Assembly (NCBI GenBank): GCA_016720705.1
Contig: JADKKB010000005.1
Coordinates: forward strand, 732,501-796,500
Origin: Chloracidobacterium sp.
GTDB lineage: Bacteria > Acidobacteriota > Blastocatellia > Pyrinomonadales > Pyrinomonadaceae
Length of the DNA stretch: 64,000 bases
Direction of reading: 5' to 3'
Positions within the stretch are counted from its first letter, which is position 1, and each line of letters starts with the position of its first letter. The translations under genes were made by a program, and so were the position numbers. The notes under the pieces were generated by a model. The model did not search any database. It had not been told where the DNA came from and saw only the letters and a program-made list of their open reading frames with translations. This document shows, one piece after another, positions 52,146 through 61,119 of the stretch.

Positions 52146-52696
52146 TAGTCGCGGGTATAAAAACTCAGGGTCGTCTCGCCTTGTTTGAGCAGGCGCCAGC
52201 GACGCAGGCTGCCGACCTCTTCGGGTACGTGTTTTTTAGAATGATGTTCGACGACCACGATTCCGCCTTCGTTGAGCAATGTCGAATTATGTCCGAATTC
52301 GTAAATGACGATCGCGTAGTCAGATTCATACGGCGGATCAAAGTAAGCGATATCCCAACCGGTCGGATGATCGCGGCCGGCAAAATTGTCGGCTTCGAGG
52401 CCGAGGATCTCGGTCTGTGATTCCGGCACACCGAGTTTGTCGAGGTTTTCTTCGATCAGTGAACAGGACTTTTTCGAGCGATCAACAAACGTTACAAACT
52501 CAGCACCTCGCGAAAGAGCTTCGATCCCGACCGCACCCGTTCCGGCACAAAGATCCAAAAATCGAGTTTCGTCGTCGATCCGTGGAGCCAATACGTTAAA
52601 GAGAGTTTCGCGAAGCCTGTCGGAGGTTGGCCGCGTCTTGCTGTCGGTGGGGCTCTTTAGAACGCGGCCGCCGTAAATACCCGAGATCACTCGCAT
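52145..52696 (-). CDS. rsmD: 16S rRNA (guanine(966)-N2)-methyltransferase RsmD
   Basis: A 183-residue SAM-dependent methyltransferase that modifies G966 in the 30S head. It starts with MRVISGIYGGRVLKSP and TRPTSDRLRETLFNVL (RsmD hallmarks), has the SAM motif FLDLCAGTGAVGIEALSRGA (20 residues) and the catalytic DPPYES. A TACACT hexamer (52704-52709) ends 7 nt before the ATG with TTGCCC 17 nt further upstream, and no Shine-Dalgarno is seen, suggesting a leaderless start. The EamA gene follows with a 1-nt overlap. Confidence 0.93.
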   Translation of the reverse strand: MRVISGIYGGRVLKSPTDSKTRPTSDRLRETLFNVLAPRIDDETRFLDLCAGTGAVGIEALSRGAEFVTFVDRSKKSCSLIEENLDKLGVPESQTEILGLEADNFAGRDHPTGWDIAYFDPPYESDYAIVIYEFGHNSTLLNEGGIVVVEHHSKKHVPEEVGSLRRWRLLKQGETTLSFYTRD

Positions 52697-52750
52697 AGGT
52701 TAAAGTGTAGAAAAATCGAATTGTTAGGGCAAAGCCGTCGTGCAAATGAG

Positions 52751-55051
52751 TTAAGCAATGGTCCCAAGTCGGACCTTTTTGTCGGTCCGGGCGATCCTGA
52801 TCATTGTCCTCGTCGCTTCTGAGTCGGGATGTTCATTGAGAAACGTTTCGGCCTCAGATCGGGCAGCGATCAGAATGTCCAGATCCCGGACGATGTTGCC
52901 GATCTTAAAGCTCTGCAAGCCTGACTGCCGCGTGCCGAGAATTTCGCCTTGTCCTCGTATCTCGAGGTCCTTTTCGGCGATCTTAAAGCCGTCGGACGTC
53001 GCTTCCATAATTCCGAGCCGTTGCTTTGCCACTGCCGTCTTCTTAAAGTCCGTCAGCAGCACACAAAAGCTCTGATCGGCTCCGCGTCCCACGCGTCCAC
53101 GCAATTGATGCAATTGCGAGAGCCCAAAGCGCTCAGCGTGCTCGATGATCATCAGCGATGCGTTGGGGACATCGACGCCGACCTCGATGACGGTGGTCGA
53201 CACGAGAATGTCGAGTCGGCCGGCGACAAACTCACGCATTATCTCTTCCTTATCGGCGGACTTCATCTTGCCGTGCAGAAGCCCGACCGTGTATTGAGGA
53301 AATCGATTCAAACGAAGGTCGTCATACATTATAGTGGCGGCTTTCAGATCTAATTTCTCTGACTCCTCGATCAACGGATAGACGATATAGACCTGACGTC
53401 CGAGTTTGATCTCGCGTTTGATACCCTGATAAACGCCGTCGCGTTTGTCTTCGCCGACCACAACAGTTTTGATAGGCGTTCGGCCGGGCGGGAGCTCATC
53501 AATTATTGAAACGTCGAGATCACCATAGACAGTCATCGCCAGTGATCGCGGTATCGGCGTCGCGGTCATAACCAGAATGTCGGGGTTCATACCGCTTGCG
53601 GTGAGCTGAGCACGCTGAAGCACGCCGAAACGGTGCTGTTCATCTATCACTGCCAGTGCGAGGCGGTCAAAACTGACCGCGTCCTGAATGATCGCGTGCG
53701 TGCCGATGACCAAGTCTATGTCGCCGGCGGCGAGATCCGCGTGGATCTTTCGCTTTTGTGCGGCTCGCGTACTGCCGACGAGCAGTTCCACTCGATATCC
53801 GGTATCGGCAAAAAGTTTAACGGCATTGCGAAAGTGCTGTTCGGCCAAAATCTCGGTCGGAGCCATCAATGCGGTCTGATAGCCATTTTCCATTACTGCA
53901 AAGATCGCTAAAAACGCGACGATGGTCTTACCACTGCCGACATCGCCCTGGATCAGGCGATTCATCATAGAGCCGGACTTGAGATCGCCAAAGACCTCGC
54001 CGACAACGCGTTTCTGAGCGCCGGTGAGGGCGAATGGCGTGATGTTCTTGAGCCGGCCTTTCATCGCCTCACTGACCTCGATCACGGTGGTTTTCGTTTC
54101 CCGCCGACGGCCGCCGCGGAGTAGCTGCATAGAAAATGTAAGCCAAAAAAACTCGTCGAATATTAAGCGGCGTTGAGCGGCACTGCGAAACATCTCGTAC
54201 TCGGCGATAGTCGAACTCTCCGGCGGAAAATGGATATCTGCAACTGCATCGGCACGTGTGATAAGGCTGTGACGATCGCGAACCTCCAATGGCAATCCAT
54301 CCGCGATCGAGCCTCGATCAAGCTTGGCGAGGACGCTATGCACTATCTCACGAAGGCGTTTGGTCTGGAATGGCCCTAGTTTGCGGTACACTGGCACGCG
54401 GCGTGCGGTATGCACGGTGGCAAACTCGGGACTTGCAATATCTTCGTCGAGTTCGTCATTCTCGTCCGGGGTTCGTTTGATCTTTTTGGACTTGGCCGCT
54501 TTGTCGGGAAAAAGTTCGGTCCCCAAAGCGGGAAGTATCTCGAGTTCGTCGGGCTTTGCGAGTTTTAGAGCGAATGTTCCTTTACGTTCGTCGAACTCCC
54601 AGAGGCCGTAAGCTACAAACCGAGTGCCTCGTGCAAATCGCTCGGTGTAATACTCGAGTATCGCCTTGGCACTCCGGCCCGATATAAACCATTTTACGAC
54701 GACCGGTTTACAGAGTCTCTCGGCATCTCCACCCGTGATCTCAAAAATAAAGAGCGGTGGTTTTCGCGGGTCGCGGTTGCGGCCGACCTGCTTGCCGCCC
54801 GAGCCTCGTACGTATATCTCAACCGCTGCCTCCATTCCTTCTTCGAGTTTGTCGATCGAGATAAAATTTGAACGGTCCTCATAGCGAGCGGGATAGTAAT
54901 TGAGCAGATCTTCGACCGTGACGGTGTTAACGTCGACCTTTGCCGCAACACCGGCGACCGCAACGGCGAGTTTACGTGCCGTTAGAGCGGACAATTTTCC
55001 GATGCCGTAATTATGCAGGTCAATAATTGGTGTTGAGATGGTCAGCCCCAT
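52751..55051 (-). CDS. recG: ATP-dependent DNA helicase RecG
   Basis: A 766-residue helicase that remodels stalled replication forks and branched DNA. An N-terminal wedge/OB domain contains the segment LLNYYPARYEDRSNF. The helicase domains hold motif I RLIQGDVGSGKT (with ALTGAQKRVVGEVFGDL before it), motif Ia LMAPTEILAEQHF, motif II DEQH (AVIDEQHRFGVLQR), motif III TATPIPRSLAM, and the C-terminal QLHQLRGRVGRGADQS signature. I start at ATG 55051. A TAAAAT hexamer ends 7 nt upstream and no Shine-Dalgarno exists, so it is probably leaderless; an upstream frame of 11 codons is not needed. Confidence 0.96.
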   Translation of the reverse strand: MGLTISTPIIDLHNYGIGKLSALTARKLAVAVAGVAAKVDVNTVTVEDLLNYYPARYEDRSNFISIDKLEEGMEAAVEIYVRGSGGKQVGRNRDPRKPPLFIFEITGGDAERLCKPVVVKWFISGRSAKAILEYYTERFARGTRFVAYGLWEFDERKGTFALKLAKPDELEILPALGTELFPDKAAKSKKIKRTPDENDELDEDIASPEFATVHTARRVPVYRKLGPFQTKRLREIVHSVLAKLDRGSIADGLPLEVRDRHSLITRADAVADIHFPPESSTIAEYEMFRSAAQRRLIFDEFFWLTFSMQLLRGGRRRETKTTVIEVSEAMKGRLKNITPFALTGAQKRVVGEVFGDLKSGSMMNRLIQGDVGSGKTIVAFLAIFAVMENGYQTALMAPTEILAEQHFRNAVKLFADTGYRVELLVGSTRAAQKRKIHADLAAGDIDLVIGTHAIIQDAVSFDRLALAVIDEQHRFGVLQRAQLTASGMNPDILVMTATPIPRSLAMTVYGDLDVSIIDELPPGRTPIKTVVVGEDKRDGVYQGIKREIKLGRQVYIVYPLIEESEKLDLKAATIMYDDLRLNRFPQYTVGLLHGKMKSADKEEIMREFVAGRLDILVSTTVIEVGVDVPNASLMIIEHAERFGLSQLHQLRGRVGRGADQSFCVLLTDFKKTAVAKQRLGIMEATSDGFKIAEKDLEIRGQGEILGTRQSGLQSFKIGNIVRDLDILIAARSEAETFLNEHPDSEATRTMIRIARTDKKVRLGTIA

Positions 55052-55362
55052 TGAGCGAATTTTAGCACAGAGGTGGCTTTGCAAAGGACTTTTTTCAGCA
55101 ACGAGATCGGGGCCGCCGTGGCGTTAGGGATCGTTCGCGAGTGGCCGAATACACCAATGCGCGAAAAGAAGGGAACACCGGTGCCGACGATGTAGGACAA
55201 ACAAGCGTGACCGGTCGGTGATGGCGGACAAAAGGTCGCCTATCGAATTTGAACATTCAGATCAATTCGATGATCTTTTAAATTATCGCTTCCAATACCA
55301 GCAGTAACTTTACGGCTGCCAGAGGCCGCAACATCGCGATTTATCCAAATCGATCTTTTTTG
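55052..55362. other. Intergenic region without a recognisable gene
   Basis: 311 nt between recG and the small exported protein. Only the recG -10-like TAAAAT (55059-55064) is supported. I see no open frame with a ribosome-binding site, no strong hairpin and no repeat copy. Confidence 0.45.
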
Positions 55363-55668
55363 TCACACTCGAGCTGATTCGCGGGTTATAGAATCACTGA
55401 AATTCACCGAGTGATGTTTTGATCTAACTCTGCGAATCGGTCGACTATGCCGTTTTCGTCTACTTTTGGCTTTAACCGTCAATGGTAAATATCCTTCGTC
55501 AAAAACTCCGGGATGTCGGGCGACACGCTTCTTGAGTTTCCGCGGTGTCGGTGTCGCTGATGGGGATACGCTTAATTTCGCTTCCGTTGGACTTGGTTCG
55601 AAAGCGAACAATCCGAAGGAAAATGCTGCAATGATAGCAGCCAATGCCGCTCGATTTACTATTTTCAT
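55363..55668 (-). CDS. Small exported basic protein
   Basis: A 101-residue protein starting at ATG 55668, with AGGTGAGAG just upstream. A signal peptide (hydrophobic about 8-23) is followed by a Ser/Pro/Thr linker and a very basic tail (KLKKRVARH; KSRRKRHSRPIRRVRSKHHS, 20 residues). No family is recognised. The basic, probably disordered exported tail could bind polyanions such as lipopolysaccharide, a guess. A longer upstream frame (to 55779) lacks a signal and ribosome-binding site. Confidence 0.65.
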   Translation of the reverse strand: MKIVNRAALAAIIAAFSFGLFAFEPSPTEAKLSVSPSATPTPRKLKKRVARHPGVFDEGYLPLTVKAKSRRKRHSRPIRRVRSKHHSVNFSDSITRESARV

Positions 55669-55970
55669 TCTCTCACCTATTAGCCTTAAAGACGTGATTC
55701 CTAAAATGCCGTTAGTATGACGCAAATTCGTACAAGTTGGCCGAGAAATCTGGCCGTTTTGGCCGGAGGACTCAATCATTGCCGTAGATCAAAAATCCTC
55801 AATTTGCGACGTCTATTCTGCAAAATTGCTGATCAGCTTTAACTGCGACCTTAGCACTATAACGTAAATCATTTTTCGGTAATCCAAAAACATAGATCAA
55901 GCTACGGTGCTCCGGAAGTTTCGTCCAGGTTGGGGGAAGGTATCGAGTTGAGAAATAAGGTGTGGAAAAT

Positions 55971-56001
55971 AAAAGAGGCTGTCCGGTAAGGACAGCCTCT
56001 C
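55971..56001 (-). terminator. rpsT rho-independent terminator
   Basis: On the minus strand, arms AGAGGCTGTCC and GGACAGCCTCT (+ coordinates 55974-55984 and 55990-56000) form a perfect 11-bp stem with a 5-nt loop, followed by TTTTATTTT. It lies 55 nt after the rpsT stop. Confidence 0.93.
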
Positions 56002-56055
56002 GATACAAATTTGGCGATAGAACTATCGGAGCGAGACTCCGACGCCGCAGTGAAC

Positions 56056-56319
56056 CTAGCTTAGTGCGTTCACGTGTTTGGTCAGCCGCGACTTGTGGCG
56101 GGCTGCCGTATTCTTGTGGATTATCCCTTTGTTTACCGCTTTATCGATCAGCGAAACAGTCGGGAAAAGCAGCTCGGTGCTTGCCGCCTTGTCGTTGCCG
56201 GCAACGGCTCCGCGAAGCTTTTTGATCGACGTGCGCAATTTGCTGCGATTGCTGCGGTTGATCTCTTTACGTTTGGCATTCTGGCGAACGCGTTTCTCTG
56301 CTGATTTATGATTAGCCAT
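56056..56319 (-). CDS. rpsT: 30S ribosomal protein S20
   Basis: An 87-residue ribosomal protein of the 30S body, binding 16S rRNA. The typical start is MANHKSAEKRVRQNAKRKEI (20 residues), and the family's helical middle and the end NTAARHKSRLTKHVNAL are intact. A GGA-containing ribosome-binding site precedes the ATG. It has a strong promoter (TTGACA, 17 bp, TACAAT) and a perfect terminator, as expected for an independently controlled ribosomal-protein gene. Confidence 0.98.
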   Translation of the reverse strand: MANHKSAEKRVRQNAKRKEINRSNRSKLRTSIKKLRGAVAGNDKAASTELLFPTVSLIDKAVNKGIIHKNTAARHKSRLTKHVNALS

Positions 56320-56351
56320 CTTTATTTCCAGTCAGTTAAGACAAACTCCAA

Positions 56352-56380
56352 ATTGTATAGACCGTGAACATATTTGTCAA
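56352..56380 (-). promoter_or_regulatory. rpsT promoter
   Basis: On the minus strand: TTGACA (+ coordinates 56375-56380), 17-bp spacer, TACAAT (56352-56357). The spacing to the rpsT ATG leaves a leader of about 25 nt. Confidence 0.8.
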
Positions 56381-56402
56381 ATGCCGGTGGGCGTACGAAT
56401 GA

Positions 56403-57212
56403 TCACTTTTCGAACTTCAAAACAAGAGTGTGCATAATGTCGACAAATAGGGCGACGATCGGCGGATACATAAAGAACTCAGGCTCGAATTCGGTCGAGA
56501 ACATATCCGGATAGATCTGCGACATAAATGTTACCTGAGTTCCGATGAGATAGCCGATGCCCAGACAAATCAGAAAGCCGGCGATCAACACTCCTACTGT
56601 TAATATCCGTGAATATGGCTTGTGCGTGCGTTCGGCACCGTCGAGGATCGAATCGTGAATATTGTCTTCGGCATCCGTATATCGAAGAAAACCGTCACGG
56701 GCACGTCCGCCGAGGTGGATCAATCCAATGACGAAGAGCGAGACCATAATTATCTTTCCGATAACGCCGGTCGAGATGAATATCATAGGCCTCAAGGCCG
56801 TCGACATCGCTGCCGCTACATAAAGGCCGACGATCGGATAAATGACCCGTTGGAACGCCAACGCCTCGAGCCGCTCCTCGGCCAGCATTCGGTCGATGAT
56901 GTCGTTATATCGCTTTTCGTAAACCATCTGCCGCCAACGCTTTGCGTGTCGGTTGCCGGAGGTGAAAACGCTGTCATCCGCGCTCGGGTCGCTGTATTGG
57001 ATGTCCAGTAGTCGGCGATCGTAGAGCGCCCGATCCTTCGGATTGCCCAGTACCTCGTAGGCCTCGGCGATGGCGGCAAACCTCAGAGCGGTCTCCTCGG
57101 AGCCATCCTTGGAGTCGGGATGAAGCTTACGGGCAAGCCGCCGATAAGCGGACTTGATGTCGGCCTTGGACGCCTGCGGCGAGACTTTGAGTATGTCGTA
57201 GTAGTTGACCAT
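56403..57212 (-). CDS. J-domain (DnaJ-like) membrane protein
   Basis: A 269-residue protein. The N-terminal J domain (about 1-70) starts MVNYYDILKVSPQASKADIK (20 residues) with the HPD tripeptide in RKLHPDSKDG, which stimulates DnaK-type ATPases. There is no Gly/Phe-rich or zinc-finger region. After a helical linker come three or four membrane helices (about 130-260). It probably tethers an Hsp70 to the inner membrane. ATG 57212 begins the J domain exactly; an in-frame ATG 66 nt upstream would add a non-conserved stretch. Confidence 0.87.
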   Translation of the reverse strand: MVNYYDILKVSPQASKADIKSAYRRLARKLHPDSKDGSEETALRFAAIAEAYEVLGNPKDRALYDRRLLDIQYSDPSADDSVFTSGNRHAKRWRQMVYEKRYNDIIDRMLAEERLEALAFQRVIYPIVGLYVAAAMSTALRPMIFISTGVIGKIIMVSLFVIGLIHLGGRARDGFLRYTDAEDNIHDSILDGAERTHKPYSRILTVGVLIAGFLICLGIGYLIGTQVTFMSQIYPDMFSTEFEPEFFMYPPIVALFVDIMHTLVLKFEK

Positions 57213-57307
57213 CGAACGAAGCGGGTGTGCCGATCGCAAATTTTCCCGAAAAGACGGCTGAGCCGCCCGGAAAAACAAATTGTAACACGGCCGACCGTAG
57301 GACTTCG

Positions 57308-57778
57308 TTACGGAGTATCTAAATCATCGATCTGCAAACTGATCGGGAAAGCTCCCGCGATCTTTAGCAGATCGACGACGCGGGCAACCTTGCCATATTC
57401 GATGGTGCTCGGAGCTTTGACGAATACAGTTCGCTCGATCCGATCAGCAAAGGGTCGATCGGAGTCATCGGCGTGGCTTTCCGAAAGGGAACCATTTGCG
57501 GCCCTGGCCGTAAAGGTCTCACGGAGACGCTCGATCATCTGTGCCGGGTTGTCGATGCTTCCCAGACCGGTCTCTTTGTTAAGCCGCAGTCCGCCGGTGC
57601 CGTCAACCGATACGACGAGCGTATCGGGGTGCGGGCGAACTGAGTCGTCCGAAATCGGTTTCGACGGGATGCGAGCCTTGAAGCTACTTGGACGCATCGG
57701 CGTTACGACCATAAAAATGATCAGCAGGACGAGCAAAACATCGATCAGCGGCGTGACGTTAATGATCGGACGGGTCAT
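57308..57778 (-). CDS. ExbD/TolR family biopolymer transport protein
   Basis: A 156-residue protein with one N-terminal membrane helix holding the functional Asp (INVTPLIDVLLVLLIIFMVV, 20 residues) and a periplasmic domain, typical of ExbD/TolR stator components that couple proton flow to TonB or Tol/Pal. The linker contains a poorly conserved polar insert (SDDSVRPHPDT; ESHADDSDRPFAD), making it longer than usual. The start at ATG 57778 has AAGGAGGAA upstream. No ExbB/TolQ partner is adjacent, so it is an orphan component. Confidence 0.9.
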   Translation of the reverse strand: MTRPIINVTPLIDVLLVLLIIFMVVTPMRPSSFKARIPSKPISDDSVRPHPDTLVVSVDGTGGLRLNKETGLGSIDNPAQMIERLRETFTARAANGSLSESHADDSDRPFADRIERTVFVKAPSTIEYGKVARVVDLLKIAGAFPISLQIDDLDTP

Positions 57779-57851
57779 TGGGTTCCTCCTTCGAATTTGG
57801 TTCGATGAAGGGTTAGACACCGGTCTGAGCAAAAAGTTCCCGAGTTCCGGT

Positions 57852-59153
57852 TCACTCGGGAATTAGCTCGGCCCCGAGCGCGTCGAGCAAAGCCGAGGCC
57901 TTGGTCAGTGTTTCGAGGTATTCGCTTTCGGGTTCGCTGTCGATCACTATGCCGCCGCCGACGTTAAAGGTGGCGATATGATCGCGGACGACCATTGTAC
58001 GGATAGCAACGCTCAAGTCGAGTGCTGCGGTTATTCCAAAAGAGTCATCGGGCACGCAATAGCCGATTGCACCCATCGAAAGCCCTCGCGGCCCTCGTTC
58101 GATCGAGTCAATTATCCTCATTGTGCTGATCTTCGGAGCTCCAGTGATAGAGCCGCAAGGGAACATCGCTCGCAGGATATCAGACGGCTTGATATGCTGC
58201 CGAAGCTGTCCTGAAACCGTCGATACCAAGTGAAACAGCGACGGATGTTCTTCGAGATCGCAGATCTTTTCCGCGGTCACACTGCCAAATTTACATATTC
58301 GGCCGAGATCGTTTCGCAAAAGGTCAACGATCATTGTATTTTCTGCACGGTCCTTGCCGCTAGAAAGGAGTTCTTGCCGCAACGCCGCGTCCTCGTCCGG
58401 GTCGCTCCCGCGTGGCCGCGTGCCCTTTATCGGCGAGGTCGTGATGCGCCGATCGCCAAAGGTCGATCGGAAAAAGCGTTCGGGGGAACCTGAAATGACA
58501 GTCGAGTTGCCGCGTGCAAAAAATGCCGCGAAAGGTGCCGGATGGCGTTTGCGAAGCCGCTTAAAGACCGTCTGCGGTGACGTGGCGTCGGGCAAACGAC
58601 ACGTTATTCGATGCGTCAAATTGGCCTGATAGGTGTCGCCGCAGCGGATTTGTTCGCGGATCGCTTCGACCGCAGTGTAATACTCAGCCTGCGAAATATC
58701 CGAACGTGCCGAACATTTTTCAACTCTATCGCTAATTTCGGTCTTCGCGGCACTCTGCAGTATCTCGGCACGCTGCTCATTACCGGCAATATGAGTTCGG
58801 CCGGTGTCATAGTCGTGGATGATGAGAGCGTCAAAGCGTGCGATAAAAATTTGGGGTTCGGCCGGATCGCTCGATTCGACGCCTGTACCCTGGAGTTCGC
58901 TGCCGAGATCGTAAGAGATCGAAAAGAAAGAAACTAGTTTCGGTTCGGCCAGCGATTGGTCAAATATTTCAAGCGAATGGTCAGCGGAATCGCCGGCGAT
59001 CTCGCGAACGTCGGTCGGTGTAATACCTGCGATCAGTAAATGCGATCCGAGGTGACCGACACCGCAACTGTCGAGGATACATACGACGCCTGACTCGGAC
59101 AGCGACAGCAGTGCATTGGTAAGGTCCGCGCTGTCGATATCCAATTCGAGCAT
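57852..59153 (-). CDS. pabB: Aminodeoxychorismate synthase component I
   Basis: A 433-residue chorismate-binding enzyme that with a glutamine amidotransferase makes 4-amino-4-deoxychorismate, the precursor of p-aminobenzoate and folate. The key motif is PIKGTRPRG: Lys at this position marks PabB (TrpE has Ala). Other signatures are FFRSTFGDRRITTSPIKGT (19 residues), RAENTMIVDLLRNDLGRI and the C-terminal MFPCGSITGAPKISTMRIID (20 residues). No amidotransferase gene is adjacent. ATG 59153 is chosen; TAAAAT ends 7 nt upstream, consistent with a leaderless start. A longer upstream frame exists. Confidence 0.93.
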   Translation of the reverse strand: MLELDIDSADLTNALLSLSESGVVCILDSCGVGHLGSHLLIAGITPTDVREIAGDSADHSLEIFDQSLAEPKLVSFFSISYDLGSELQGTGVESSDPAEPQIFIARFDALIIHDYDTGRTHIAGNEQRAEILQSAAKTEISDRVEKCSARSDISQAEYYTAVEAIREQIRCGDTYQANLTHRITCRLPDATSPQTVFKRLRKRHPAPFAAFFARGNSTVISGSPERFFRSTFGDRRITTSPIKGTRPRGSDPDEDAALRQELLSSGKDRAENTMIVDLLRNDLGRICKFGSVTAEKICDLEEHPSLFHLVSTVSGQLRQHIKPSDILRAMFPCGSITGAPKISTMRIIDSIERGPRGLSMGAIGYCVPDDSFGITAALDLSVAIRTMVVRDHIATFNVGGGIVIDSEPESEYLETLTKASALLDALGAELIPE

Positions 59154-59233
59154 AGAAGTGATTTTATCACGTAACAAAATTTCACTCTGGCTGTATTTTC
59201 GCGTACTATGTTGCCAGTCCAAAACTCAAAAAT

Positions 59234-60772
59234 ATGAACTCTGAGATAACCGAACGGCAAACACTAATTCGCGGCTTGGGCCTGATCGCCGCGATATCGG
59301 TCATTATCGGCAACGTGATCGGCACGGGCGTTTTTCTAAAGGCTCGTGTGATGACGTGTAACGTGGGCAGTCCCGAATGGGTCTTGCTCGCGTGGATCGC
59401 CGCCGGGCTGCTCTCGCTGGCCGGTGCACTGACCTACGCCGAATTGACGGCGATGAAGCCGGAGGCGGGCGGGGAATATGTATTCTTGCGGGATAGCTAC
59501 GGTAAATCGTCGAGCTTTCTATACGGATGGATGCAGATATTTATCGCTCGTCCGGGCTCTCAGGCTGCTGCTGCCGTTGCATTCTCGATCGGACTAAACG
59601 ATTTTCTAGATAACAAGTTGGCAGCGACCCTGACCACGCTCCACCTTGGCGGCACCACATTTGACATCACCACGCTCCAGCTTGTGTCGGTAATGGTGAT
59701 CATCATCTTTACCACTCTCAATTGCGCGTCGGTGACCCTGACCGGACAGATCGCTACGGCTCTCACGTTTGTAAAAATGGCGTTGATCCTCTTTGTGTCG
59801 GTTGGGGCGTTCGTGCTGGTCAGCGGTAATTTTGGACATTTTTCGATGCTGAACACCGGTGGTACGTGCGAAGGTGTTGCGGCGGCGGTTACGGTCGGTT
59901 CGCCGAGTTACTCGTTCTTTGGCGGCTTTGCGGCGGCGATGCTTGGTGCATTGTGGGGCTATGATGGGTGGAATAATCTGACGTTTGTCGCGGGCGAGGT
60001 TAAAAACCCCAATCGGAATATACCTGTGGCGATCATCGGCAGTACGATACTTGTCATCGTCCTCTACGTCATCGCGAACGTAGCCTATTTTTACGTCCTC
60101 GATCCGACTGCGATCGCGTCGGTCTCCAAGAATTCTTCGGTCGCAAAGGTCGTTGTGAGTATGTTTTTTGGCGGAAATGTCGCCAGCATCGCAACGGGAG
60201 CCGCGATCGCGTTTTTCACAGTCGGGCTGATGCTCTCATCGCTTGGTACGCTTCATACGTCGCTAATGGCTGGAGCTCGCGTGCCATACGCGATGGCAAA
60301 GGACCGCCTTTTCTTCGGCACGTTTAAGAATCTTTCGGCAAATCACGTTCCGGTATCGTCGGTACTGTTAATGGGCGTGATAGCCACGATACTGGCTTTA
60401 TCGGGTTCATTCGACATCTTGACGGATTATGTTGTCTTCGGTTCTTGGGTTTTTTATGCGCTGGTCACGTCATCGATCTTTGTGTATCGGCGGCGTTATC
60501 CGGAGCTTGCCCGTCCGTACAAGGCGTGGGGTTATCCGGTTGTTCCGGTCGTTTTCCTGCTGGTCGCGGGATGGTTGCTCTACACCACTTTCTCAAATGA
60601 CTTGCCGTTGATGACCGACGGTCTCTCGCAGATCGCTTCGGGCAATATCGGTGAGGGGCTCAAATCGATCGGAAAGACGTCATCATTTGCCGGATCACTT
60701 CTGATCTTGTTGGGATTGCCGGTCTTTTACTACTTTAATAAGAAAGGGATTGTAACGCCGAAAGGCGAGTAG
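59234..60772 (+). CDS. APC family amino acid permease (LAT-like)
   Basis: A 512-residue inner-membrane transporter with 12 predicted helices. The first helix holds the IGNVIGTGVFLKARV unwinding motif of amino-acid permeases, followed by GALTYAELTAMKPEAGGEYV (20 residues), which is typical of L-type and y+L-type relatives. The C-terminal half continues with APC helices up to PVFYYFNKKG. The substrate is probably a neutral or cationic amino acid. It is divergent from pabB; no link to aromatic metabolism is shown. PilZ follows 11 nt later. Confidence 0.88.
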   Translation: MNSEITERQTLIRGLGLIAAISVIIGNVIGTGVFLKARVMTCNVGSPEWVLLAWIAAGLLSLAGALTYAELTAMKPEAGGEYVFLRDSYGKSSSFLYGWMQIFIARPGSQAAAAVAFSIGLNDFLDNKLAATLTTLHLGGTTFDITTLQLVSVMVIIIFTTLNCASVTLTGQIATALTFVKMALILFVSVGAFVLVSGNFGHFSMLNTGGTCEGVAAAVTVGSPSYSFFGGFAAAMLGALWGYDGWNNLTFVAGEVKNPNRNIPVAIIGSTILVIVLYVIANVAYFYVLDPTAIASVSKNSSVAKVVVSMFFGGNVASIATGAAIAFFTVGLMLSSLGTLHTSLMAGARVPYAMAKDRLFFGTFKNLSANHVPVSSVLLMGVIATILALSGSFDILTDYVVFGSWVFYALVTSSIFVYRRRYPELARPYKAWGYPVVPVVFLLVAGWLLYTTFSNDLPLMTDGLSQIASGNIGEGLKSIGKTSSFAGSLLILLGLPVFYYFNKKGIVTPKGE

Positions 60773-60783
60773 TTTTTACCAAG

Positions 60784-61119
60784 ATGTCTAATTACGATCG
60801 ACGAAGCGGCTCAGAACGCCGTGCGACAAACAGATATCCCGTAGAGGTCGATATCGAATGGCAAGGCGGCGGCGAACGCCAGATGGGTACGCTCAGCGAC
60901 GTCAGCTTTGATGGTTGTTTCGTACTTGGTGCGGGTGACGTGGCCGACGGCGATAGCGTGAAAGTCTTCTTACCGCTCGCTGACGGTATGAAAGTACAGT
61001 TTAGCGGAACGGTCGCAAATCACGTTTTCGAGATCGGGTTTGGAGTGAAGTTTGACGCTCTGTCGGCGCCGCAACGCGAAGTGCTGGTCGGTCTCGTGCG
61101 TCCACCGAAGGACAATTAA
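60784..61119 (+). CDS. PilZ domain protein
   Basis: A 111-residue protein that is essentially one PilZ domain, which binds cyclic di-GMP. The two signature segments are present: RRATNRYPVEVDIEW (RxxxR-type) and LSDVSFDGCFVLG (DxSxxG). As a stand-alone PilZ protein it would act as a c-di-GMP effector for motility, polysaccharide or transcription; the partner is unknown. It lies 11 nt behind the permease and overlaps the convergent murE gene by 4 nt. Confidence 0.88.
   Translation: MSNYDRRSGSERRATNRYPVEVDIEWQGGGERQMGTLSDVSFDGCFVLGAGDVADGDSVKVFLPLADGMKVQFSGTVANHVFEIGFGVKFDALSAPQREVLVGLVRPPKDN

Noticed and set aside
55799..56008. 69-codon frame covering the rpsT terminator
   Set aside because: It overlaps a perfect terminator and lacks coding character.
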